From: Streptomyces gossypii
Lineage (GTDB): Bacteria > Actinomycetota > Actinomycetes > Streptomycetales > Streptomycetaceae
Assembly: GCF_025165795.1 (NCBI RefSeq)
Contig: NZ_JAJAGO010000008.1
Coordinates: 1-64,000, forward strand
DNA length: 64,000 bases
Direction: 5' to 3'
The notes beneath the pieces were generated by a model. That model saw only the letters and a list, made by a program, of their open reading frames with translations, was not told the origin of the DNA and searched no databases. Positions 17,919 through 24,945 of this stretch are shown here, in pieces. How positions within the stretch are numbered: position 1 is the stretch's first letter; every line of letters begins with the position of its first letter. Made by a program: the position numbers and the translations under genes.

Positions 17919-18913
17919 GCCGACCTCCTGCTGCCGCGCCGGGCGTAGAGCGCGACGGCCGCGATGATGACGACGCCGCGTACGACGTTCTTGAAGAACG
18001 GGTCCACCGAGAGCTGGTTGAAGACGCTGTCCAGGATGGCGAGCAGCAGCACCCCGCCGAGCGTCCCGGCCACTCCTCCGCGTCCGCCCGCGAGGACCGT
18101 GCCGCCGAGGACGACGGCGGCGATGGAGTCCAGGTCGTAGCGCGCCTCGGTACCGGCCCAGGGCGCTCCGGAGCCGAGCCGGGAGGCGAGGAAGAGGGCG
18201 GCGGCGCCGACGCACAGGGAGCACAGGACGTGGGCGATCACCACGGTGCGCCGGGTGCGTACGCCGGAGAGGCGGGCGGCGTGCTCGTCGCCGCCCGTTG
18301 CGTACATGTGATGGCCCAGCCGGGTGTGCCGGATGACCAGCCACAGGACGACGGCTACGGCGACGAGCAGGAAGACCGAGACGGGCAGGGGCCCGATGCG
18401 GTCGTATCCGAGGCGCTGGAAGGAGGCCGTCACCTTTCCGGCGGGGCCCGTGTAGTTGTCCTCGATGTAGCCGCGCAGGATGAAAGCGGTGCCGAGGGTG
18501 GCGATGAAGGCGTTGACCTTGAGCTGGGTGACGATCAGGCCGTTGGCCAGCCCGACGCCCGCGCTCAGCGCGAGCACGGCGAGGACCGCGGTCAGTACGC
18601 TGCCGCCCTCCATCGTCTCCGCGGCGACCAGGGTGCCGAGGCCGATCAGATAGGCGACCGAGAGGTCGAGTGAGCCGGTGAGGATCACCGCGGTCTGGCC
18701 GACGGCGACAAGTCCCAGCGCGACGCAGTTCGACAGGATCACGACGATGTTGGCCTGGGTGTAGAGCTGTCCGCCGTCGAGTGCGACGACTAGCCAGCCG
18801 AGCACGGCGGTGGCGGCGGTGGCGAGCCAGACGCCGACGGCGGGGTCGGTGAGGCGGGACTTCCGGGCCGCCGTGGTCTTCAGTGCGGGCCGGGCGAGTG
18901 CGGCTCCACTCAT
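17915..18913 (-). CDS. Ribose-type sugar ABC transporter permease (first of two)
   Basis: This 332-residue RbsC-like membrane protein has the same motif set as its downstream paralogue (GSLDLSVAYLIGL, NGLIVTQLKVNAFIATLGTA, AVVLGGTVLAGGRGG) but is clearly divergent. Start and stop both overlap neighbours by ATGA, so the operon is translated as a coupled unit. It forms the membrane channel with the permease at 16872-17918. Confidence 0.93.
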   Translation of the reverse strand: MSGAALARPALKTTAARKSRLTDPAVGVWLATAATAVLGWLVVALDGGQLYTQANIVVILSNCVALGLVAVGQTAVILTGSLDLSVAYLIGLGTLVAAETMEGGSVLTAVLAVLALSAGVGLANGLIVTQLKVNAFIATLGTAFILRGYIEDNYTGPAGKVTASFQRLGYDRIGPLPVSVFLLVAVAVVLWLVIRHTRLGHHMYATGGDEHAARLSGVRTRRTVVIAHVLCSLCVGAAALFLASRLGSGAPWAGTEARYDLDSIAAVVLGGTVLAGGRGGVAGTLGGVLLLAILDSVFNQLSVDPFFKNVVRGVVIIAAVALYARRGSRRSA

Positions 18914-20442
18914 GCGGCATCACTGTGGTCCGGATGTCCGGTGGCCAGGCGCATGATGTCCTCCTCGTCCGCGCCGGCGGGCAGTTCACCGGCGAGACGA
19001 CCGTCCGACATCACCAGGACGCGGTCGCTCATGCCGATCACCTCGGGGAGTTCGGAAGAGATGATCAGGACGGCGAGGCCCTCACGGGCGAGTTCGCGCA
19101 CCAGGGTGTGGATGGCGGCCTTGGCGCCGACGTCGACGCCCCGGGTGGGCTCGTCGAAGAGCAGCACCCGGGGGTGGGCGGCGAGCCACTTGGCGATGAC
19201 CACCTTCTGCTGGTTGCCTCCGGAGAGGTACTGGGCCTGCTGGTCCTCACTGCGGGCCTGGAGCCGTACGCGCTCCAGGAGTCGGGTGAGGCCGCGGCCC
19301 GCGGGCGGCCTGCCGCGGGTGGGGACGGCACGGGTGACGAGGAGCGCGTTGTCGCGTACGGACTGGCGCAGAGCCAGGCCCTCGGCCTTGCGGTCCTCGG
19401 TGACCAGGGCGATGCCCGCGCGGATCGCCTGGCGGGGACTGGCGGGACGCAGGGAGGTGCCGCCCACGGTCATGCTGCCCTCCGTGAAGGGGGCGGCACC
19501 GAAGAGGGCGCGGGCGAGCGAGGTGCGGCCGGAGCCCTGCAGGCCCGCGACGCCGGTGACCTCCCCGGCCCGCAGCGTCAGATCGATGCCGCGCAGCCGC
19601 CGGTTGCCGCCGCCGGTGACGGTGAGGACGGCGTCCCCCCACTCCCCCGGCTCGGCACGCGGCGGGTAGTAGGCGCCCAGCTCCCGCCCGACCATGGCCC
19701 GTACGACCTGGTCGGTGTCCGTCTCCGCCGTACGGGCGGTGATGACATGGCGGCCGTCCTTCAGCACCGTGACGCGCTGGGCGAGTTCGAAGATCTCGCG
19801 CAGCCGGTGTGAGATGTAGAGAATGCCCATGCCCCGGTCCGCGAGACGGCGCACGAGACCGTGCAGCAGCCCGGCCTCGTGCTCGGCCAGCGGTGCCGTG
19901 GGCTCGTCCATCACCAGGACCCGTACGTCCGAGGCGAGCGCCTTGACGATCTCGACGGTCTGCTGCCGGGCCACCGGCAGATCGCGGACGTAAGTCCTCG
20001 GAGTGAGGCCCGCCTTGACCGACTCGCCCAGTTCGGTGAGGAGTTGATCCGTGCGCTCCTCCATGGCGCGGCGGTCGACGAACCCGCGGCGGGTGGGTTC
20101 GCGGCCGAGGAAGACGTTGTCGGCGATCGTGCGGTGCTCCAGCAGCGCGAACTCCTGGTGGATGATGCCGATTCCGGCGGCCTGCGCCTGGGAGGGATGG
20201 GTGAAGGAGTGCTCGGTGCCGTCCAGCCGGACGGTGCCGGTGTCCGGGGCGTGTTCGCCCGCGAGGACCTTCATCAGCGTGGACTTTCCGGCGCCGTTCT
20301 CGCCCGCGATCGCATGCACTTCACCCGCTTCGAGGGTGAGGGACACGTCGTGCAGGACGCGCACTCCGAGAAAGCTCTTGGACACGCCCTCCATGGTGAG
20401 CAGCGTGGGTGTCAGCAGGTTGTCCGATGGCGATTCCCGCAT
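18910..20442 (-). CDS. Ribose-type sugar ABC transporter ATP-binding protein
   Basis: This 510-residue protein has two tandem ABC domains as in RbsA/XylG: the first (about 15-250) has Walker A GENGAGKST and a Walker B VLVMDEPT; the second (about 260-505) has a weakened Walker A (GLQGSGRTS), signature LSGGNQQK and Walker B LLFDEPT. This asymmetry is normal for CUT2 ATPases, with only one site fully active. The ATG at 20442 is chosen because of GAAGGAG upstream; the in-frame extension to 20523 runs through the promoter. It is the first gene of the operon that runs to at least 14804. Confidence 0.95.
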   Translation of the reverse strand: MRESPSDNLLTPTLLTMEGVSKSFLGVRVLHDVSLTLEAGEVHAIAGENGAGKSTLMKVLAGEHAPDTGTVRLDGTEHSFTHPSQAQAAGIGIIHQEFALLEHRTIADNVFLGREPTRRGFVDRRAMEERTDQLLTELGESVKAGLTPRTYVRDLPVARQQTVEIVKALASDVRVLVMDEPTAPLAEHEAGLLHGLVRRLADRGMGILYISHRLREIFELAQRVTVLKDGRHVITARTAETDTDQVVRAMVGRELGAYYPPRAEPGEWGDAVLTVTGGGNRRLRGIDLTLRAGEVTGVAGLQGSGRTSLARALFGAAPFTEGSMTVGGTSLRPASPRQAIRAGIALVTEDRKAEGLALRQSVRDNALLVTRAVPTRGRPPAGRGLTRLLERVRLQARSEDQQAQYLSGGNQQKVVIAKWLAAHPRVLLFDEPTRGVDVGAKAAIHTLVRELAREGLAVLIISSELPEVIGMSDRVLVMSDGRLAGELPAGADEEDIMRLATGHPDHSDAA

Positions 20443-20475
20443 GCGTAACGGCTCCTTCGGCAGCTGTCTGCGGAC

Positions 20476-20504
20476 AATGTCGTGAAGGGACTTTGACCTG
20501 TCAA
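20476..20504 (-). promoter_or_regulatory. Promoter of the ribose-type ABC operon with an overlapping dyad
   Basis: On the minus strand TTGACA (20504-20499) is followed after 17 bases by GACATT (20481-20476), a good housekeeping-type promoter about 34 bases upstream of the ATPase start. The -35 is embedded in the palindrome TTGACCTGTCAA (20493-20504). A second inverted repeat, GTTCA-8-TGAAC, lies at 20518-20535. Either could be the operator of the divergent ROK regulator. Confidence 0.65.
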
Positions 20505-20608
20505 GAGTCCAAGCACGGTTCAATTCCAGCTGAACAGCGAAAACTTATGCCGGTGATCAAACAATCTGCGGCTTGTGGGCAGCGAAAGGTGTTCCCTAAA
20601 GTACTGAC

Positions 20609-21814
20609 ATGCCTGTAGCGCCTCATCGCCCGCTCAGCCCGGCTTCCCCCGCATATTCCTCGGGGGAGGTTCTGGCGCTGGTCAGCGCGGGTGCGGTGGC
20701 GACTCGTGCGGACATCGCACGGCTGACGGGGCTCGCCCGGTCCACCGTCTCGCAGCGGGTCGACGCGCTGATCGCGCACGGCTTCCTCGACGAGGACAAC
20801 GCGGACGGCGGCTCCACCGGCGGCCGTCCACCCCGCAGACTGCATCTGCGGACTCGCGAACACGCGGTGGCGGGGGTCGACTTGGGCGCCTCGCACTGCC
20901 GGGTCCTGCTGCTGGACATCGGCGGCGAGATACTGGCGGTCCGCGAGGACCCGCTCTCCATCGCGGACGGCCCCGAGGCCGTGCTCGGTCATGTGCGGCG
21001 GACGCTGGACGGCCTGCTGGAGGAGACGGGCCGCACACCCGCGACGCTCCAGTCCATCGGGGTGGGGGTGCCGGGGCCGGTGGAGTTCACCACCGGGCGC
21101 TCCGTCGATCCCCCCATCATGCCCGGCTGGCACCAGTACCCGATTCCGGAGTTCTTCGCCGACAAGTTCGGCGTACGGGCCCTGGTCGACAACGACGTGA
21201 ACGTGATGGCCCTCGCCGAGCAGCGCCGCGCCTTCCCCGAGACGCGCTACCTGCTCTACATCAAGGTCGGCACGGGCATCGGCTGCGGCGTCGTCTCGGA
21301 CGGCCGGCTGCACCGCGGGGCGCAGGGCTGCGCAGGGGACATCGGCCACATCCGGGCGGGCGACCACCAGGAGCCGTGCCGGTGCGGCAACACCGGCTGC
21401 CTGGAAGCGGTCGCGGGCGGCGCGGCGATCGCCCGGCGCCTCGCGGAGCTGGGCCTGGACGCGTCCACGGGGCGGGACGTCGTACGCCTGGTGGAATCCG
21501 GGAACCGCGACGCGCTGCGGATGGTGCGGGAGGCGGGCCGGGCGGTCGGCGAAGTCCTCGCCGGGCTGGTGAACTTCTTCAACCCTGACACGGTGGTGCT
21601 CGGGGGCGCGCTCGCCGCCGTGCACGACCAACTGCTGGCGGGCGTGAGGGAGGCGGTGTACCGGCGTTCACATCCGCTCGCCACGCACGTGCTGCGGCTG
21701 GAGCCGAGCCGCACCGGCCGCAACGCGGCGGCGGTGGGCGCGGGCATCCTCGCGATCGACCACGCGCTCTCCCCCGAGCAGGTCGACCGCGCCCTCGCGG
21801 GCGCGGCGTCCTGA
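20609..21814 (+). CDS. ROK-family transcriptional regulator
   Basis: This 401-residue protein has an N-terminal winged helix (about 18-75, TRADIARLTGLARSTVSQRV) and a sugar-kinase-like ROK domain (about 85-390) with GVDLGASHCRVLLLD, the DNDVNVMALAE motif and the zinc-binding CRCGNTGCLEAV motif. It is divergent from the ABC operon and is the probable repressor of it, responding to a sugar or sugar phosphate. No clear ribosome site precedes the ATG, so translation may be weak. Whether it also retains sugar kinase activity cannot be told, though the GVGVPGPV and catalytic DN residues are kept. Confidence 0.92.
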   Translation: MPVAPHRPLSPASPAYSSGEVLALVSAGAVATRADIARLTGLARSTVSQRVDALIAHGFLDEDNADGGSTGGRPPRRLHLRTREHAVAGVDLGASHCRVLLLDIGGEILAVREDPLSIADGPEAVLGHVRRTLDGLLEETGRTPATLQSIGVGVPGPVEFTTGRSVDPPIMPGWHQYPIPEFFADKFGVRALVDNDVNVMALAEQRRAFPETRYLLYIKVGTGIGCGVVSDGRLHRGAQGCAGDIGHIRAGDHQEPCRCGNTGCLEAVAGGAAIARRLAELGLDASTGRDVVRLVESGNRDALRMVREAGRAVGEVLAGLVNFFNPDTVVLGGALAAVHDQLLAGVREAVYRRSHPLATHVLRLEPSRTGRNAAAVGAGILAIDHALSPEQVDRALAGAAS

Positions 21815-21827
21815 CAGACCCCAGGCC

Positions 21828-22880
21828 CTAGGCGCGGGCGACCGCGATGCGGCCCCCGAGCCGCTCCCCGGCTTCGTAGATCATGTACTCCACCCCCCGG
21901 TCCGTGCCGAAGGCGGGCGCGGCGGCCCGGCCGTTGTCGGGCGGCCCGGTCATCGGCGCGTGGAAGACCCCGAGGTGGTCGCGCTTGGTGAAGTCGTCGC
22001 CCAGCTCGGTGAGGAGGATGTTTCCGCCGCTGCCCCGGTCGGTGTGGTAGACGACGTACGTGCTGCCGCCCCGGTGCAGCAGGTGCGCGCCGCTGAGGTT
22101 CTCCACGCCCACGTCCGAGTAGCGGACCAGCGGCTCCTCGGAGAAGGTCCACTCGCGGCCGTCCGCAGACCAGCCCCAGCCGATGTCACGGTGGTTGTTG
22201 TGCCGGTTGACCATGAAGGTCATGACATAGCGGGCACCGCCGTGCGAGGGCAGGTCGTGCCGGAAGACCCGCGCGTACGAGGTCTCCGTCGCGTCCGGCT
22301 GGTCGGCCGTGGTGAGGACCGTCCGGTCGTAGGTGAAGTGGATGCCGTCCCGGGAGCGGGCCAGCCGGGTCGTGGTGTTCTCGCCGTGGAAGTAGAGCCA
22401 CAGCTCCCGCTCCTCCTCGTTCCACATCACATGCGGCGAGGAGACGTGGCTGACGGAGTAGTGCGGCGCCCAGACATTGGTGACCAGCGGGTTCTTCGGG
22501 TGTTCCGTGAACGGCCCTTCCAGGGAGTCCCCGTAGGCAAGGCAGATGCCGCCGGGGGCGTCGTGCGGGGCGTAGTAGAGGTAGTAGCGGCCCAGCGGGT
22601 TCTTCAGCCGGTCGTAGACGCCCCGGACGCAGGGGAAGATGATCTCGCCGGTGGGGTTGTAGTCCAGCTCGGCCGGGGTCAGCAGCGTGCCTGTGTAGGT
22701 GTAGTCGGGGAAGCCTCCCGGCGCGGCGGCGGCGGATCCGGTGCCCGCCACCGCGCTGAGGGACCCCCCGGCGGCCAGCACCGTGCCGGTGGCGACGGCG
22801 CCGCGCAGCAGAGTCCGGCGGTTCAACGGCGCTTTGCCGTACGGCTGGTGCGGGCCTGACGGCTGGTGGAGCTGAGGCAT
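21828..22880 (-). CDS. Tat-exported beta-propeller glycosidase-like protein (GH43/GH32 clan-like)
   Basis: This 350-residue protein begins with a twin-arginine signal (NRRTLLRGAVATG, cleavage near AAAAPG at about 53). The rest has the repeating W/Y-rich strands of a five-bladed propeller as in GH43/GH62-like proteins: YYLYYAPHDAPGG, HVSSPHVMWNEEERELWLYF and SGAHLLHRGGSTYVVYHTD. No catalytic triad can be assigned with confidence. The ATG has a CGGAGA site. It lies 50 bp downstream of the transporter gene, on the same strand, and could be the last gene of the LacI-led operon. Confidence 0.75.
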   Translation of the reverse strand: MPQLHQPSGPHQPYGKAPLNRRTLLRGAVATGTVLAAGGSLSAVAGTGSAAAAPGGFPDYTYTGTLLTPAELDYNPTGEIIFPCVRGVYDRLKNPLGRYYLYYAPHDAPGGICLAYGDSLEGPFTEHPKNPLVTNVWAPHYSVSHVSSPHVMWNEEERELWLYFHGENTTTRLARSRDGIHFTYDRTVLTTADQPDATETSYARVFRHDLPSHGGARYVMTFMVNRHNNHRDIGWGWSADGREWTFSEEPLVRYSDVGVENLSGAHLLHRGGSTYVVYHTDRGSGGNILLTELGDDFTKRDHLGVFHAPMTGPPDNGRAAAPAFGTDRGVEYMIYEAGERLGGRIAVARA

Positions 22881-22906
22881 GGCGGTCTCCGTTCGATGGG
22901 TTTCGT

Positions 22907-22934
22907 CGGTCAGCGGTCAGCGGTCAGAGGTCAG
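22907..22934. repeat. Four 7-bp tandem repeats covering the transporter stop codon
   Basis: CGGTCAG occurs three times in a row followed by AGGTCAG. The last unit holds the TGA stop (22931-22933, minus strand) of the transporter gene, so each unit carries a copy of the stop triplet. Confidence 0.85.
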
Positions 22935-24238
22935 AGGTAGAGGGCGGCGGTCACGCACAGTCCGCCCGCCGCGACACACCACACGTACGGCAGGGTCCGC
23001 ACCATCACCTGCTGCGGCGACACCCCGGAGTACTGGGCGCTCCACACGGTCTGGGTGCTTGTCGGGTCGGAGACGCCGAAGACCTGGTTGTACGAGGCGG
23101 TCAGGCCCAGCACCGCGATGGCGGGGTAGATACCGGCCGCGACCAGCACCCCGGCGATCCCGGCACCCAGCCCGTAGACGTTGAGCGGCCCCCGGTAGAG
23201 GCACAGGGGCACCAGCACCGTGAAGAGCAGCACGAACAGCACCTGGTTCTGCGGGCTGACCGACTCCACCAGCGGCTCCAGCGCCTCGATCGCCCCCGGA
23301 AGCTGTACGGCGGAGAGCAGGATGCCGATCGCGATGAAGAGCGCGATCGGCGGCGCGGCCACCTCGAAACCCGAGTAGAGCGTGCGCAGCAGGCGGGCGC
23401 TCATCTCACGCGGCCGGGTGGTGGTGAACAGCGCGTACAGGACACCGGCGAGCATGGACGGGATGATCGCCAGCTCGAACCCGAGGGCGAGGATCAGCGG
23501 CACGGCGGGGGTGAGGAGCGAGTACCAGGGCGCGTCGCCGAGCCGCTTGCCTCGGCTCCTGCCGCTGCTGCCGCCGCCGGGCTTGCGGCCGCCCGAGTCC
23601 ACCGACTTCAGCGACCAGGTGTGCACGACACCCCTGCGGCGCGACTCGACGAGCACGAAGAGCACCGCGAAGAAGAGCGCGAAGGGGAACAGCTTCAGCA
23701 TGAAGCCGCGCACGGTCGAGATCGGCAGATCCAGCGCGGTGGAGAAGAACTGCCAGACCGGCAGCTCGAACGGCACACCCGCGGCGATGCCCATCAGGAT
23801 CGTCCCCGCAGCGGTGATCTTGGGGATGCCCACCGCGATCATCGCCGGGATGCCGATGATCCCGGCGAGCATGGCGGCCGGGGCGGAGCCGGTGACCGTA
23901 CCGACCAGGAGCGAGACCCCGAGCACGCCCAGAGCGACGACGGTGGGACGGTCGCCGCCGAACTCCACGATCTTGCGCACCAGGGTGCTGGCGATGCCCG
24001 TCTCGTCCAGCAGCTTGCCGAGCCAGGAGCCCAGCAGGATCGCGATCATCGTGGAGGCCAGCATCACCGCGCCCTCCTGGAGGACGCTGTCCATGACGCT
24101 GTTCTTGCCGGTCAGCGGTGCGCCCGCGACGAAGGCGATGATCACGCCGAGCAGCACGAGGGCGAAGGCGGTGGGGAGTTTGCGGCTGAGCATGGCCGCG
24201 ACACCCATCGCCATGATCAGCAGGATGACGATTCCCAT
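22931..24238 (-). CDS. Ion-coupled transporter of the GntP/dicarboxylate-like superfamily
   Basis: This 435-residue protein has about 11-12 hydrophobic helices, beginning GIVILLIMAMGVAAMLS, and a hydrophilic, Gly/Arg/Ser-rich cytoplasmic loop near 225-250. Features such as the re-entrant-like LLVGTVTGSAPAAMLAGIIG and the late NVYGLGAGIAGVL segment fit the ion transporter superfamily (GntP/CitMHS/DcuC relatives) that carry sugar acids or carboxylates. The ATG shares one base with the stop of the HExxH gene (TGATG). With the HyuA-type hydrolase and FAD oxidoreductase upstream, it probably imports or exports their organic acid substrate or product. Confidence 0.75.
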   Translation of the reverse strand: MGIVILLIMAMGVAAMLSRKLPTAFALVLLGVIIAFVAGAPLTGKNSVMDSVLQEGAVMLASTMIAILLGSWLGKLLDETGIASTLVRKIVEFGGDRPTVVALGVLGVSLLVGTVTGSAPAAMLAGIIGIPAMIAVGIPKITAAGTILMGIAAGVPFELPVWQFFSTALDLPISTVRGFMLKLFPFALFFAVLFVLVESRRRGVVHTWSLKSVDSGGRKPGGGSSGRSRGKRLGDAPWYSLLTPAVPLILALGFELAIIPSMLAGVLYALFTTTRPREMSARLLRTLYSGFEVAAPPIALFIAIGILLSAVQLPGAIEALEPLVESVSPQNQVLFVLLFTVLVPLCLYRGPLNVYGLGAGIAGVLVAAGIYPAIAVLGLTASYNQVFGVSDPTSTQTVWSAQYSGVSPQQVMVRTLPYVWCVAAGGLCVTAALYL

Positions 24239-24945
24239 CAGGGCTCACGCCTCTCTACGGGTTGGGGTGCGGTTCGGGACTGGAGCGCGTGGGCGGGTGC
24301 GGTTCGGGACTGGAGCGCGTGGGCGGGTGCGGTTCGGGACTGGAGCGCGTGGGCAAGGGCGGCTGTCAGCAGCAGCGGGCTGCGGCCGAGACCGCAGACG
24401 GCGCGGGCGTAGGCGTGGGCGGCGAGTTCATCGGCCCCGGCGACATGCCCGGCGAACCGGAACCGGCCCACCCGCAGCACGGTGTGGTCCAACGCCTGCC
24501 GCAGAGCCGCCTTCTCGGTCCGCCGGTGCAGGCGGCAGTGCGCGGTCTCGTGCGCGAGCGCGGCGGCGCGTACGGAACCGGCGGGGTACCAGTGGCGCCA
24601 GTCCAGCTCGTCGATCAGCTCCTCCGCGTAGGCGAGGGTGTCGGTGAAGAGTTCGACGGCCGGCGGACGGGATGTGTAGCGCGCGAGGAGCAGCCGCTCG
24701 GGGTCGAGGCCCCCGGTGGTCTCGATGAGGCGCGGCGGGCGCTCCGGCGGGGCTGCGCCGTCATCCGCGGCAAGGCGGCTGCCGAACTCCTCGGCGGCGG
24801 CGGCCCATCGGGACAGCAGCTCCGGGTCGCGTCCCTCGTGGGTGGGCGTCCCGGCCAGCAACCCGATCCCGAACTCGTGGTCCGACTGCGCGGCCAGCCG
24901 CTCGCAGTCCGCGACAGCGCTCCGCACGGCTCGTTTTCTCCTCAT
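24238..24945 (-). CDS. Uncharacterised protein with HExxH motif and C-terminal tandem repeat
   Basis: I do not recognise this 235-residue protein. It starts with a basic N terminus (MRRKRAVRS), is mostly helical and hydrophilic, and has an AHETAHCRLHRR segment that fits the HExxH zinc-peptidase signature (about residues 136-140), with a possible third ligand in the following helix (AGADELAAHAYA). The last 35 residues hold three copies of AHALQSRTAP encoded by a 30-bp repeat. Its ATG overlaps the HyuA stop (ATGA) and its stop overlaps the transporter start, so it is translated as part of the operon. It may be a metal-dependent helper of the pathway; there is no proof of catalysis. Confidence 0.7.
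   Translation of the reverse strand: MRRKRAVRSAVADCERLAAQSDHEFGIGLLAGTPTHEGRDPELLSRWAAAAEEFGSRLAADDGAAPPERPPRLIETTGGLDPERLLLARYTSRPPAVELFTDTLAYAEELIDELDWRHWYPAGSVRAAALAHETAHCRLHRRTEKAALRQALDHTVLRVGRFRFAGHVAGADELAAHAYARAVCGLGRSPLLLTAALAHALQSRTAPAHALQSRTAPAHALQSRTAPQPVERREP
24271..24360. repeat. 30-bp tandem repeat, three copies, in frame at a gene 3' end
   Basis: Two identical 30-bp units (24271-24300, 24301-24330) are followed by a third with three mismatches near its end. Each unit encodes ten residues (AHALQSRTAP), so copy-number change would keep the frame. Confidence 0.95.

Noticed and set aside
24271..24360. CRISPR-like array
   Set aside because: The 30-bp units are directly adjacent with no spacers and encode an in-frame peptide repeat.
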